Below are positions 45,901 through 54,920 of a DNA stretch of 64,000 bases, piece after piece. The first letter of the stretch is position 1; each line of letters begins with the position of its first letter. Origin of the DNA: an alpha proteobacterium BAL199 (GTDB taxonomy: Bacteria; Pseudomonadota; Alphaproteobacteria; Thalassobaculales; Thalassobaculaceae). A model generated the notes under the pieces. It saw nothing but the letters and a program-made list of their open reading frames with translations, was not told the DNA's origin and ran no database searches. The position numbers were made by a program, and so were the translations under genes. The DNA is taken from assembly GCA_000171835.1 (NCBI GenBank), contig ABHC01000005.1:62001-126000 (forward strand). The letters run 5' to 3'.

Positions 45901-46574
45901 ACGTGGTCGGCGAATGCACGCGGGCTATTCTCAGCCGCTACCCGGTCTACCGGGACGGTCAGGATGAGACCACGATAAAGGACTTCGGTACGTTCTTCGG
46001 ACCGGGTGGAACGCTTGAGACGTTCCAGAGCACTTACCTCGCCGACTTCATCGACACGACAAACCGGCCCTGGAAAAACCTGCTGGTGCAGGGCGACGGG
46101 TTGAACCTTTCTGCGCCATTCCTCAACGCGCTGCAGAACGCCTCGGTGGTGCGATCGACGTTCTTCCGCAGCGGCACGCCGGCGCCCTCCGTCAGCTTTA
46201 CCTTGAAGCCGACCTACCTCGATGCGCAAGCCGCCCGGATCGCCATCGACACCGGATCGCAGATAATCACGTACCGTCATGAGCCGCCGCGAACGTTCAG
46301 CCTCACATGGCCCGATCCGAGCGCAAGCCAGCAGATCACCGTTACGATGACCGACACCAACGGAAGTTCAACCAGCACCCAGACCAGCGGGCCATGGGCC
46401 TGGTTCCGGTTGTTCGACCAACTGCAGCTGAAGAAGACCGGGCTTGCCGACAAGTTCGTGCTTCCCATCGCAATCCGCGACATGAAGGCGACGTTCGAGT
46501 TGGGTGCCGACAGCATCAACAACCCGTTCGAGTTGCCTGAGTTGGCCCAGTTCCGCTGTCAGCCCGGCCTTTGA
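42987..46574 (+). CDS. tssM: T6SS inner-membrane protein TssM (IcmF)
   Basis: 1195 residues, complete. Two N-terminal membrane helices (about 13-33 and 48-70) and a third near 445-465 frame the cytoplasmic domain, which has Walker A GPPGAGKTT near 135 and the downstream LLDTAGRY. The periplasmic part runs to the end and includes the DUF1215-type and C-terminal beta regions (WPGTPISKAF, FRLFDQLQLKK). It is the core of the TssJLM envelope complex. It starts 6 bp after tssL. Confidence 0.96.
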   Translation: MSILSAIGRMLFSRTMVILLGLIALGVIVWFAGPQIHIFKSIPLASPMARISTIGGIVLLLVGLELLRFWRVRRLNRKMIENLTSSHSLTAMTDGTADDDLEVLRQRFEDAMSALKESSVSGRHLYDLPWYLIIGPPGAGKTTILRNSGLEFPLAERLGVEVIEGVGGTRSCDWWLTDQAVLLDTAGRYTTQDVNAASDASTWRGFLNILKESRPRQPINGVIIAISLADILVQDEQERKRTIEAVKARLQEIMRGFGIRMPVYVLFTKSDLVAGFAEFFEDLDEEGREQVWGVTLPMDKSSTSSAALNALHSQIDGLLERLSSHVPRRLNEERSDDRRRQIYAFPEQVAGIRPLLENFIEEVFRPNRYSMQPLFRGMYFTSGTQEGTPIDRMKAAYARAFGFDAGQSSPHHGPAKAFFITRLLTEVIIGERGLVGRNRTIERRIFLTYLSVYAACALTVLGLGTLWYRGHVEAESEVEEFNADFDTVSKGIVAFNAAPTVETALVPLNAMRHMLDLVHRGTIEESLEWIDLDSDARLRRPLGDAYNRLLRQIMLPPMRSLLEAALQRATKRGDAEEVTELLSLYLGFGSPEKFDRAAMERWLTLELEQRFPLRPDLRAAVDRHAQSLLDAWPGEQPLKQEVITAARRTLISVPPIDQIYTALEAEGNRFASKDLSDIVGLDGLQMLVRRSPSRTAPVIPYLYTSEGFYNIFLRKLPTLGRNQTSDDWIVGPEAKAANEQDLSSLLDAATKRYTDNYISTWRRFLDDIELRDLRDIGDANSVLAMLSGTQSPINRLLNVVADNTDLSFQVESLGNGASSQIPQGVPGGAKAASALSAAESVAARVAGAASQAGSPQSWPGTPISKAFSDIQALIRGANNQRPGINDIQQQIIAAYGQINAIDTASDVGKASFDAVRQRLKAKDQRDALSQLSTTAVSQPAPLRRVLADLPPRLWTAMLSEARGYLNDQWRRDVVGECTRAILSRYPVYRDGQDETTIKDFGTFFGPGGTLETFQSTYLADFIDTTNRPWKNLLVQGDGLNLSAPFLNALQNASVVRSTFFRSGTPAPSVSFTLKPTYLDAQAARIAIDTGSQIITYRHEPPRTFSLTWPDPSASQQITVTMTDTNGSSTSTQTSGPWAWFRLFDQLQLKKTGLADKFVLPIAIRDMKATFELGADSINNPFELPELAQFRCQPGL

Positions 46575-46673
46575 CGCCAGGACGATCGCCGGGTTCGTTT
46601 CGCCTGCACGCCATCGCGATCGGCATCGAAACGCGTGCCGGCCGCTGATCATATGGCTGATTGAGAGAGGCAC

Positions 46674-47387
46674 ATGCCAGGCTGCTACGGCAAGATCCCC
46701 GCGTTGGGCGACTTTCTGTCCCGGAACCTGCCAGGGACCTTCGTCGAGGCGTGGGACGGTTGGCTGCGCGCCGCCATGTCGGCCTGTGCCCGGGACGGCA
46801 ACGACGATTGGATCGATCACTATCTGTCAGGGCCGGTCTGGCGTTTCGCGATTGCGTCTCCAGCAATCGGCGAGGTCAGCCGAGCCGGCGTCATGGTGCC
46901 AAGCGTCGACCGCATTGGCCGCAGCTTTCCGATGACCGTGGTGGTCGAGATTCCGGACGGCATGACCGCCATCGACATGGCAACGACCTGGGCGGAGGGT
47001 TTCGAGCGAGCGGAGGCGCTGGTCCTGGCCGCGATCGGACGAAGTCTGGCCGCGGAAGCATTCGTCACCCACGTCGAGAGCCTGCCAACGCCGTCAGCGG
47101 CTGTCGATGATGGTCTCGCTGCCCGCCAGCACTGGCGCCCCGACCCAAAGGTCGGCTTTGGCGTTCGTATGGCGACGACGCCATCCGACGAGATCGGCGG
47201 TCCCGGCCTGGCGGCGGCCCTTGCCCTCCCGCTTCTCGCCGATGCCGTGAGCGGCTACTCGATCTGGTGGCATCCAAGTTACGATGATCGCCCGGCGAAC
47301 ACGATCCTGTTCGCCGGGCTACCTCCGCCGGAGGCCGCCCGAGGAATGCTGGTGGGTTCCTGGAAGGACTGGGGATGGCAGGACTGA
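46674..47387 (+). CDS. tagF: T6SS post-translational regulator TagF
   Basis: 237 residues. The start MPGCYGKIPALGDFLSRNLP is the DUF2094/TagF hallmark, followed by GVMVPSVDRIGRSFPMTVVV. TagF represses T6SS assembly independently of the PpkA pathway in other bacteria, by binding Fha. The last 13 bp overlap the pppA start. In some species TagF and PppA are fused; here they are separate but overlapping. Confidence 0.92.
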   Translation: MPGCYGKIPALGDFLSRNLPGTFVEAWDGWLRAAMSACARDGNDDWIDHYLSGPVWRFAIASPAIGEVSRAGVMVPSVDRIGRSFPMTVVVEIPDGMTAIDMATTWAEGFERAEALVLAAIGRSLAAEAFVTHVESLPTPSAAVDDGLAARQHWRPDPKVGFGVRMATTPSDEIGGPGLAAALALPLLADAVSGYSIWWHPSYDDRPANTILFAGLPPPEAARGMLVGSWKDWGWQD

Positions 47388-48124
47388 ACCCATCCTACTC
47401 CTGGCGGTCCGCGGCATTGTCCCATTGCGGGCAGCGTCACCAAGAGAACCAGGACTCATGCCTCGACCGTCCTGATCTCGGCCTGTGGGCGGTCGCCGAC
47501 GGTATGGGCGGTCACGCCGACGGGCATATCGCCAGCCGTACTCTCTGCCGAGATCTTGGTCGAATCACCGCCCAAAACTCGCTGATCAGCCTTGCCCGTG
47601 CCGTGGACGAGGCCATTGCCGCCACCAACAGCGAGCTGTTCCACCGGGGAGCAGCGGTCCGGCCGAGCGTCGTGATCGGCACCACGGCCGCGGTTCTGGT
47701 CGCTCACAGTGGCTACGTCATGTGCGTGTGGTGCGGTGACAGTCGAATCCACCTGATCCGCGACGGCGAGGCATTCCTGCTAACGCGGGACCACACACCG
47801 GTGCAGGAGATGTTGGATCGCGGAGAGATCGATCGTGCTGCGGCCAAGGCCCACCGAGCCTCCCACATGGTCAGCCGAGCCGTCGGCGTCACAGGAGTCG
47901 CCGACATCGACCGTCTGGCGATCGAGGCTCAAGCAGGCGACCGTTTCATGCTCTGCACCGATGGCATCAGCCGTCATGTTGCTGTCGACGAACTGGCCGA
48001 TTTTGTGGATGACGACCCCGAACACACCGTCCGGCGAATCGTTGATCTCGCACAGGCGCGTGGCGCCACGGACGATGTCACGGCGATCGCCGTGAATCTG
48101 TCGGACCGGGAGCCGCCATCATGA
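47375..48124 (+). CDS. pppA: PP2C-type protein phosphatase PppA
   Basis: 249 residues. PP2C metal-binding motifs are present: ADGMGGHADG near residue 40, VWCGDSRIHLI near 118, LCTDGISRHV and the terminal ARGATDDVTAIAV. PppA dephosphorylates Fha and so counteracts PpkA. Its ATG lies inside tagF behind GGAAGG, and its stop overlaps ppkA by 4 bp. Confidence 0.93.
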   Translation: MAGLNPSYSWRSAALSHCGQRHQENQDSCLDRPDLGLWAVADGMGGHADGHIASRTLCRDLGRITAQNSLISLARAVDEAIAATNSELFHRGAAVRPSVVIGTTAAVLVAHSGYVMCVWCGDSRIHLIRDGEAFLLTRDHTPVQEMLDRGEIDRAAAKAHRASHMVSRAVGVTGVADIDRLAIEAQAGDRFMLCTDGISRHVAVDELADFVDDDPEHTVRRIVDLAQARGATDDVTAIAVNLSDREPPS

Positions 48125-50010
48125 CGGACAACATTCGTGAGGCATTCCGCGAACGGATGGCGTCAGCTGTCCGATTTTTTGCAGCGGCACCGGATGACAG
48201 CTCCGCTCGTCGCGAACTCGCCTCACTTCTGACCTACGGCCCGGGTGCCCGCGCTCTGTTTGACGAAGTACTGCAGGGCCTCACCGGTGATAGCTCGATT
48301 TCGCGCGCGGCCCTGACATCGCTCAGAGCCTTCTCGATCCACGTAGCCCGCACGTCGACACAGCACGCTGTCAGCCCGGCCTGGCTCGACATCCCTCCCG
48401 ATCAGAACCAGGTCGACGAGACCGTCCTGCGCGGAGTTGAGAGCGAGCCCCCGGTTGACCCGATTGCCAACGATGATCCGGATACCGCGTCCGGGACTGA
48501 GGTCGAGGCCGAATCCAGTCCCGATTCCGAACTGCCCAAAGGCACGCTCTGCGCGAACCGGTATGTCATCGAAGACCCGATTGCGGTCGGCGGTATGTCG
48601 ACGGTCTATCGGGCGATTGATGATCGAAACGGCCAACTCGTCGCGCTGAAGGTTCTGCGGTCATCGCTGGTCGACGACCCGAACATGGTTGAGACCTTTG
48701 CCCGAGAGGCAGACAACGCTTGGTCCCTGAGCCATCGCGGGTTCGTGAAAGTCCTGGCGCAGGGCTGGATCGACGCTCAACCGTTCCTCGCACTCGAATA
48801 CCTTGAAGGACAGAGTCTTAGCACGGCGATGCGACGGGAGTTTGCAACCGGCGCACCTTGGCCGGTCGCGCGCCGGATCCTGACGCGAATTGGTTCCGCC
48901 ATCGCCCACGCGCACGCCAGAGGCCTCGTGCACGCCGACCTGAAGCCCGGAAACATCTTTCTGCTCGAGAATGGGGACCCCCGCATCCTAGACCTGGGTG
49001 CGGCGCAGGTCGTCCACGGTGAGGCACGCCTCGACCAGGAGCGCGACCGCGATGTCAGCGGCGGCGCTCTCACGCCGGCATATGCCAGCGCAGAGATGCT
49101 GCTCGGTGCCTCTGCGGAGCCGCGCGATGACATCTTCTCACTGGCGGTAATCGGCTACGAGTTGATTGCTGGCCGACATCCATACGACCGGTACACGGCC
49201 GACCGGGCGCGGCATCTGGACCTGCGACCGACACGACCGCCGGGCCTGCCTGCGCAAGCCTGGCGAACACTCCGCCGAGGGCTGGAGCTGCGTCGCAGCA
49301 GTCGCCCACACAAAATGCGGGCATTCGTGGCTGGGCTGCAGACGCCGTTCCCGACGGTCACGGTCGCGCTCGGGACGATCACCCTAGCCACCTTGATTGC
49401 CGTCGCTGTCTGGACTCATCACCACCACGACGAAGCGAGCCACCATTGGGAGACCGGCCGCCGAGCCACCGAATTGACCATCGACCTATTGGGCCTGAGA
49501 CCGCTTCCCGAACGGCCGATCGACAGCCTTTCCATCGCAACCAGACTGAGTGAAGCGACCGGGTGGCACGCACCCCGCGACATTCTCGTGCAGCGCCTGT
49601 CGGACCGACTGCAGCCCGAGGTCCTGCACAGCGACGACAATGCCACGCTCGACCGCGCGGCGGGCGCCGTCATCACGCTGCGCGAGAGCGACCACACGGA
49701 CAACTATCACAGTGAGTCAACCCTGGTGGTCATCCGGGCAATCCTTGCCCGTCTGTCCACGCTGATACAGCAGCCGACCCCGCTACCGCTCGAGCCGATC
49801 TCCCACCTTCTGGAATTGCTGCACGAGGTCGACCCGGACGGAGTTCGCGTCGTTGCCACTCACCTGACCGACCTGCTGAACGAACGTCGACACACACTCA
49901 ACTCGGATGCCGAACGCGCCGAATTCGACCGACTTGCCGGTGTGCTCGTCGAGCGGTTTCCGATCGTGCCACCGCCGATCCGGGAGTCATACTGGCCCAC
50001 TGAACCGTGA
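48121..50010 (+). CDS. ppkA: Serine/threonine protein kinase PpkA, membrane-bound
   Basis: 629 residues. After an N-terminal region of about 140 residues come the kinase motifs: GGMSTVYRA, VALKVL with Lys near 175, HADLKPGN near 271 (HAD in place of HRD, catalytic Asp retained) and ILDLGAA near 290. A single membrane helix near 409-431 leads to a periplasmic domain of about 200 residues of unknown fold. This matches T6SS PpkA kinases, which phosphorylate Fha after sensing an envelope signal. It is last in the plus-strand operon. Confidence 0.9.
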   Translation: MTDNIREAFRERMASAVRFFAAAPDDSSARRELASLLTYGPGARALFDEVLQGLTGDSSISRAALTSLRAFSIHVARTSTQHAVSPAWLDIPPDQNQVDETVLRGVESEPPVDPIANDDPDTASGTEVEAESSPDSELPKGTLCANRYVIEDPIAVGGMSTVYRAIDDRNGQLVALKVLRSSLVDDPNMVETFAREADNAWSLSHRGFVKVLAQGWIDAQPFLALEYLEGQSLSTAMRREFATGAPWPVARRILTRIGSAIAHAHARGLVHADLKPGNIFLLENGDPRILDLGAAQVVHGEARLDQERDRDVSGGALTPAYASAEMLLGASAEPRDDIFSLAVIGYELIAGRHPYDRYTADRARHLDLRPTRPPGLPAQAWRTLRRGLELRRSSRPHKMRAFVAGLQTPFPTVTVALGTITLATLIAVAVWTHHHHDEASHHWETGRRATELTIDLLGLRPLPERPIDSLSIATRLSEATGWHAPRDILVQRLSDRLQPEVLHSDDNATLDRAAGAVITLRESDHTDNYHSESTLVVIRAILARLSTLIQQPTPLPLEPISHLLELLHEVDPDGVRVVATHLTDLLNERRHTLNSDAERAEFDRLAGVLVERFPIVPPPIRESYWPTEP

Positions 50011-50066
50011 GATCATCCGCTCAGTGCGACGGTATATCGCTCGCCGGAACGCCGCTTGCTCCGACC

Positions 50067-51182
50067 TCATCCCAGCGTCGCGCAAATCTCAGCCGCGCAG
50101 GACTCGGTCGAGCCGCTTCCCCCAATGTCCGGCGTTACCGCTCGGCCTGCCTTCAGAACCGCGCCCGTCGCCTCGCGGATCCGCTCCGCCGCTCGGGTCA
50201 ACGCCGGATCCGAATGCCGCTTGCCCAGCCAGTCCAGCATCATCGCGCCGGACAGGATGCAGGCGATCGGATTGGCGAGCCCCTTCCCGGCAATGGTCGG
50301 CGCCGAGCCGTGGGACCCCTGGAAGTAGCCATGGTCCCGGCCGATCTCGCCGGACGGAGCCAAGCCCATCCCGCCCATGATCGCGGCTCCGAGATCGGAA
50401 AGGATGTCTCCGAACAGGTTCTCGCACACGATGACGTCGAAGTGCTCGGGCCGCTCGATCATGTGGACGGTCATGGCGTCGACGATCACATGCTCGACTT
50501 CGATCCCCGGACAGTCGGCGAGAACACCGTCGGCAATCTCACGGAAGAACGCATAGCTGCGCAGCACGTTCGCCTTGTCGACGATGGTCACGCGCCTGAC
50601 CCCGTCGGCGGGCGCGCCCTGGCCGTCACGCGCCAGTTCCGCCGCGTACCGCACGATCCGCTCCACACCCTCGCGCGTCATCACCAGCGTGTCGGTCGCG
50701 ATCTGACCCCGGATGATGTTGCCGCCGCCGCGGGCGGCGTACAGCCCCTCGGTGTTCTCGCGAACGATGGTGAATCGGATGTCGTCCGGACCTTTGCCGA
50801 CCAGACGGCGAGGTGCGCCCTCCATCAACCGGATTGGGCGAACGTTGGCATAAAGGTCGAGGGCTGCCCGGATCTTCATGGAGAAGTCCTGCCCGGCCTC
50901 GGTGCCGTCCGGGAACAGCACGTCCGGTAGCCCCGCCGCCCCGTGCAGAACCGCATGGGCCTGACGGCAGGCGACCTGCGTCGCCTCGGGGAAAGCCGTA
51001 CCCGTCCGCCGGAAACACTCGGCCCCGGCGTCATAGTCCCGGAATTCGATCGGGAACGAGGTGCCGAGCGCCTGTGTCAGCACCCGCACCGTTGCGGCAC
51101 TTACTTCCGGACCGATGCCGTCTCCCGGCACAACAGCGATGCGATAGCCGTCACGGCCTGTCGAAGGATGGCTCTCGGACAT
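50067..51182 (-). CDS. Isocitrate/isopropylmalate/tartrate dehydrogenase-family enzyme
   Basis: 371 residues. These NAD-dependent enzymes oxidise and decarboxylate 2-hydroxy acids. It has the start YRIAVVPGDGIGPEVSAA, the substrate-site segment RAALDLYANVRPIR, VRENTEGLYA, the catalytic Lys in DKANVLRS, and the metal/NAD region ENLFGDILSDLGAAIMGG with GSHGSAPTIAGKGLANP. The exact substrate (isopropylmalate, tartrate or another) cannot be read from sequence. Absence of leu genes and the catabolic neighbours argue against leucine synthesis. It is last in the BVMO-SDR-dehydrogenase operon and convergent with ppkA. Confidence 0.87.
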   Translation of the reverse strand: MSESHPSTGRDGYRIAVVPGDGIGPEVSAATVRVLTQALGTSFPIEFRDYDAGAECFRRTGTAFPEATQVACRQAHAVLHGAAGLPDVLFPDGTEAGQDFSMKIRAALDLYANVRPIRLMEGAPRRLVGKGPDDIRFTIVRENTEGLYAARGGGNIIRGQIATDTLVMTREGVERIVRYAAELARDGQGAPADGVRRVTIVDKANVLRSYAFFREIADGVLADCPGIEVEHVIVDAMTVHMIERPEHFDVIVCENLFGDILSDLGAAIMGGMGLAPSGEIGRDHGYFQGSHGSAPTIAGKGLANPIACILSGAMMLDWLGKRHSDPALTRAAERIREATGAVLKAGRAVTPDIGGSGSTESCAAEICATLG

Positions 51183-51274
51183 GTGGGATATTCCATGGAA
51201 AGTGAAGAGGCAACACTATCAATGCATACATTACCGCATGGATTAATGACGTCGGCAAGGGTTCAAAGGCCGCA

Positions 51275-52042
51275 TCAGCTACGCCCGGCCGACACTCCCC
51301 CATCGACCATGTAGACGCCGCCCGTGCAGAACGACCCGTCGTCGGAAGCCAGGAACAGCATCATCCGCGCCACCTCCTCCGGTTGGCCGTAGCGCCGCAG
51401 CGGCGTGGACTCAGCCATCGGCTGGCGGTTGCCGCGATCGGGGTTATAGGAATCTTCGAGCCGGTGGATCATCGCGGTCTCGATCGGCGACGGGTTGACG
51501 GTGTTCACCCGGATCTTCGACGGCGCCCCTTCCATCGCGCCCGAACGCATCAGCCCGATAACCGCGTGCTTGCTGCAGATGTAGGGCGAGATCCCCGGTA
51601 CCGCCCGGATCCCGGCGGTCGACGCGGTGATGACGATCGAACCGCCGCCCCGCTTGACCATCTCCGGCATCGTGTACTTCAACCCCAGCCAGACGCCGCG
51701 GACGTTCACCGCAATCACCTTGTCGAAATCGTCGTCGCTCTGGTCCTGGATCCGCGCGACCTTGCCCTCGATCCCGGCGTTCAGCAGCGCGACGTCGACG
51801 CCGCCGAACCGCTCAACGGTCTGGGCAATGCATCCCTTGACCTGCTCGGCGTCGGCGACATTGACCACCGCATGATCGGCCTTGTCCTCGCCGATTGACC
51901 GCACCAGGGCGGACAGCCGGTCGCCGTCCAGGTCGACCAGCATCACCTTCGCACCCTCGGCCGCGAACATCCGCGCTGCCGCTGCCCCGATCCCGCCCGC
52001 GGCACCGGTAATGATCGCCACCTTGTTGTCGAGCTTGCCCAC
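51275..52042 (-). CDS. Short-chain dehydrogenase/reductase (SDR)
   Basis: 255 residues from GTG. A classical SDR with the TGAAGGIG cofactor loop at residues 12-19, NAG at 88-90, and the catalytic Ser141, Tyr154 and Lys158 (YICSKH). Asp37 after the second strand favours NAD. The C-terminal FCTGGVYMVDGG is typical. It lies 57 bp after the monooxygenase gene in the same direction, consistent with oxidation of an alcohol to a ketone, or the reverse, in the same pathway. Confidence 0.9.
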   Translation of the reverse strand: MGKLDNKVAIITGAAGGIGAAAARMFAAEGAKVMLVDLDGDRLSALVRSIGEDKADHAVVNVADAEQVKGCIAQTVERFGGVDVALLNAGIEGKVARIQDQSDDDFDKVIAVNVRGVWLGLKYTMPEMVKRGGGSIVITASTAGIRAVPGISPYICSKHAVIGLMRSGAMEGAPSKIRVNTVNPSPIETAMIHRLEDSYNPDRGNRQPMAESTPLRRYGQPEEVARMMLFLASDDGSFCTGGVYMVDGGVSAGRS

Positions 52043-52099
52043 AGGACTTCCTTTCGATGATCGCGCTTTGGATAACCGGATACGTCGCCGACGGTCGGC

Positions 52100-53767
52100 C
52101 TATCCGGCCCGTTTCAGACTCCGGCTGCCCGACAGTATGAAACCCTGATAGCCATTGGCCGCCACTTCGTCGCACTTGCGGCGGTAGACACCGACCCCTC
52201 CGACATAGGGCATGAACACCCTCGGCTTGCCAGGAATGTTGGCGCCCACGTACCAGGAGTTCGCCACTGGATAGAGCGTGCTGTCGGCAACTTCGTTGAC
52301 GTGTGCCACCCAGCGGTCCTGAGCCTCGTGCTCCGCTTCGATCCGCGATATGGACCGGTCGCACGCGTATGCGATGAGATCGGTGATCCAGTCGACATGC
52401 TGCTCAATCGACAGGATCATCTGGCTCTTCACGCCCGGACTGCCCGGGCCGGTGACCAGGAACATGTTCGGGAATCCGGCAACCGACAGCCCGAGATAGG
52501 TCCGGGGCCCGGCCTCCCAGACATCCGCGAGCGCGGCCTCGCCCTTCACCCGAAGGTCGATCTCCCGCAGCGCGCCGGTCATCGCATCGAAGCCGGTCGC
52601 AAACGCGATCGCGTCCAGTTCGTACTCCCGGCCGGCCGTGCGCACGCCGCGCTCGGTAATCTCCTGTATCGGCGCGCTGCGCACGTCGACGAGCAAGACA
52701 TTGTCGCGGTTGTAGGTCTCGTAATACCCGGTATCGAGACACAGTCGCTTGGTGCCGATCGGATGATCGATCGGCACCAGCATCTCGGCCACGGTCGGGT
52801 CCCGCACGATGCTGCGGATCTTCTCGCGCACGAACTCGGCCGCCGTCTCGTTGGCCTTCGCGTCAACGAGGAAGTCGTTGTAGCAGGTCAGAAAGCCGAT
52901 ACTGCCGCCGCGCTGCCAGAGCTCCTCGTACCGCCGTCGGCGCTCCTCGGCCGGAGCGTCCAGAGCCGACTGCGTCGGCGATGGATATCCCGACACGCCG
53001 AATCCGGACATCCGGGCCTCCTGGCGACGCGCCGGGTACCTTGCCTTGTGCGGATCTTCCCGGTCGGGCTCCATCGGGCCGTTCTGCGCCGGCAGGCTGA
53101 AGTTCGGAGTGCGCTGGAAGACGTGCAGGTGTTTGGCCTGACGGGCGATCAGCGGGATCATCTGGATCCCCGACGACCCGGTGCCGATGATCCCGACCCG
53201 CTGGCCGCTGAAATCCACCCCTTCGGCCGGCCACATTCCGCTGTGGCACCAGTTTCCCTTGAATGTCTCCAAGCCCTTGAAGTCCGGAACCCTCGGGGTC
53301 GACAGGTTGCCGGTCGCCATGATGCAGAACCGGGCAGAAACCACAGCACCCTTGTCGGTGCGCAGGGTCCACCGGTCCGTCGCTCTATCGAACTCGGCGG
53401 CGGCGATCCGCGTGTTCAACTGCACATCGCGCAGCAGATCGAAACGCTCTGCGACATGGTTGATGTAGGACAGGATCTGCGGCTGGGTGGCGTAGCGCTC
53501 CGGCCAACGCCACTCCTGATCCAGCTCTTCGGAGAAGGCATAGGAGTATTCCAGGCTCTCGATATCGCAGCGAGCGCCCGGATAGCGGTTCCAGAACCAG
53601 GTTCCCCCGACCCCGCTGCCGGCCTCGTAGACCCGGGCAGTCAGGCCGAGCCCGCGCATGCGGTGAATGGCGTAGAGACCGGCCAATCCTCCGCCGACGA
53701 TGGCGACATCGAGCGTGTCATCGTGAACCGTCAGGCGCCCGACGGTCTTGGCTTCGGTGTCGGTCAT
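52100..53767 (-). CDS. FAD-dependent Baeyer-Villiger-type monooxygenase
   Basis: 555 residues. It has an FAD-binding GGGLAGLYAIHRM near 21, the Baeyer-Villiger fingerprint FKGNWCHSGMWP near 168-179 (FxGxxxHxxxWP), and a second nucleotide loop GIIGTGSSGIQ near 189. This class inserts oxygen into ketones to give esters or lactones using NADPH. It belongs to the cyclohexanone-monooxygenase-like group by length. The adjacent divergent esterase fits hydrolysis of the product. The promoter region contains a TTTGTTCGAA site. Confidence 0.92.
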   Translation of the reverse strand: MTDTEAKTVGRLTVHDDTLDVAIVGGGLAGLYAIHRMRGLGLTARVYEAGSGVGGTWFWNRYPGARCDIESLEYSYAFSEELDQEWRWPERYATQPQILSYINHVAERFDLLRDVQLNTRIAAAEFDRATDRWTLRTDKGAVVSARFCIMATGNLSTPRVPDFKGLETFKGNWCHSGMWPAEGVDFSGQRVGIIGTGSSGIQMIPLIARQAKHLHVFQRTPNFSLPAQNGPMEPDREDPHKARYPARRQEARMSGFGVSGYPSPTQSALDAPAEERRRRYEELWQRGGSIGFLTCYNDFLVDAKANETAAEFVREKIRSIVRDPTVAEMLVPIDHPIGTKRLCLDTGYYETYNRDNVLLVDVRSAPIQEITERGVRTAGREYELDAIAFATGFDAMTGALREIDLRVKGEAALADVWEAGPRTYLGLSVAGFPNMFLVTGPGSPGVKSQMILSIEQHVDWITDLIAYACDRSISRIEAEHEAQDRWVAHVNEVADSTLYPVANSWYVGANIPGKPRVFMPYVGGVGVYRRKCDEVAANGYQGFILSGSRSLKRAG

Positions 53768-53843
53768 CGTTTCATCCCCTGGAATACTTGCGCGGGTATC
53801 GATGTTTGTCGGTCTCAGTCCTTGTCTGCGTCTTGTGTGCTTA

Positions 53844-53855
53844 TTTGTTCGAACA
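53844..53855. promoter_or_regulatory. Putative GntR operator in the monooxygenase/esterase divergent region
   Basis: TTTGTTCGAA followed by CA, containing the perfect palindrome TGTTCGAACA. The same 10-mer occurs twice, inverted, in the promoter region shared by the mmgE/prpD and gntR genes. It lies 77 bp upstream of the monooxygenase start and 110 bp upstream of the esterase start. Confidence 0.65.
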
Positions 53856-53963
53856 TACCCTCACCGCCGCGTTTGTCGACATGCAACGACGCTGGCGGGC
53901 CGTGAATGCATCCGGCCCGAACCGGTCGGGGTCGTTGGTCAAAATGATTGGAGGATTCGATCA

Positions 53964-54899
53964 ATGGCGCTGCATCCCCAGATCCAGCTCGCCCTGAAGG
54001 CGCTGGCCGACGCGAAGCTGCCGGCGATCGAGACCATGGCTCCCGTGCAGGCGCGCGAGGTGTTCGATGCCATGGCGAAAGCACGCGGCGGCACGTCCGC
54101 ACCGATCGCCCGGGCCGAAGATCGGTCCGTACCGGGACCGGGTGGCACCATACCGGTGCGGATCTACTGGCCACGCGGTGACGGCCCGTTCGCGGCCGTG
54201 GTGTACTTTCATGGTGGCGGCCACGTGCTCGGCAACCTGGACACGCACGACGCTGTCGCCCGCAACCTGTGCAACGGCAGCAGCGCCGTGGTGGTATCTG
54301 TCGACTACCGGATGGGCCCGGAGCATCGCTTTCCCGCCGCTGTCGACGACGCCTGGGCCGCGTATCGCTGGGCAGTGCAATCTGCCTCCGAACTTGGAAC
54401 CGATGCCAAACGAACCGCAGTCTGCGGCGACAGCGCCGGCGGCAACCTCGCGGCGGTTGTGGCGATCCGGGCGCGCGACCAAGGCGACACGCCGATCAAG
54501 CTGCAGGCGCTGATCTACCCGGTGGCCGACTACAGTCTTGGCGGCGACAGCTACGAGCGCTACGCGACCGGGTATGGCGTGCTGACGAAAGCCGCTATGC
54601 GGTGGTTCCGGAGCCACTATCTGAACGGAGCCGAGGACGCAGACGACTGGCGTGCCTCACCGATCAAGGCGACGAGCCTTGCTGGACTTGCCCCGGCGGT
54701 GATCGTCGCAGCTGAATGCGACGTGTTGTGCGACGAAGGTGTCCGGTTCGCCGACGCCTTGCGCAGCGCTGGAACGCCAGTCGACTACAAGCTGTTCCCC
54801 GGCATGATCCACGGCTTCTTCGGCATGGCGCCGGCGATCGACGATGCGGTCAATGCCCAGCGCTACGTGGCCGATGCGCTGAGGCACGCCTTGGCTTGA
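53964..54899 (+). CDS. HSL-family alpha/beta hydrolase (esterase)
   Basis: 311 residues from the ATG that follows GGAGG. Hormone-sensitive-lipase family marks are present: oxyanion loop HGGGH near 82-86, nucleophile GDSAGG with Ser near 157, Asp in ECDVLCDEG near 252 and His in MIHGFFGM near 283. It probably hydrolyses a small ester or lactone. Divergent position from a Baeyer-Villiger monooxygenase suggests it cleaves that enzyme's product. Confidence 0.92.
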   Translation: MALHPQIQLALKALADAKLPAIETMAPVQAREVFDAMAKARGGTSAPIARAEDRSVPGPGGTIPVRIYWPRGDGPFAAVVYFHGGGHVLGNLDTHDAVARNLCNGSSAVVVSVDYRMGPEHRFPAAVDDAWAAYRWAVQSASELGTDAKRTAVCGDSAGGNLAAVVAIRARDQGDTPIKLQALIYPVADYSLGGDSYERYATGYGVLTKAAMRWFRSHYLNGAEDADDWRASPIKATSLAGLAPAVIVAAECDVLCDEGVRFADALRSAGTPVDYKLFPGMIHGFFGMAPAIDDAVNAQRYVADALRHALA

Positions 54900-54920
54900 G
54901 CCGTGACAGACAGAGGCTGC

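Noticed and set aside
52301-53905. 534-codon plus-strand frame opposite the monooxygenase
   Set aside because: The minus strand carries FAD, NADPH and Baeyer-Villiger motifs in order; the plus-strand product is compositionally a shadow.
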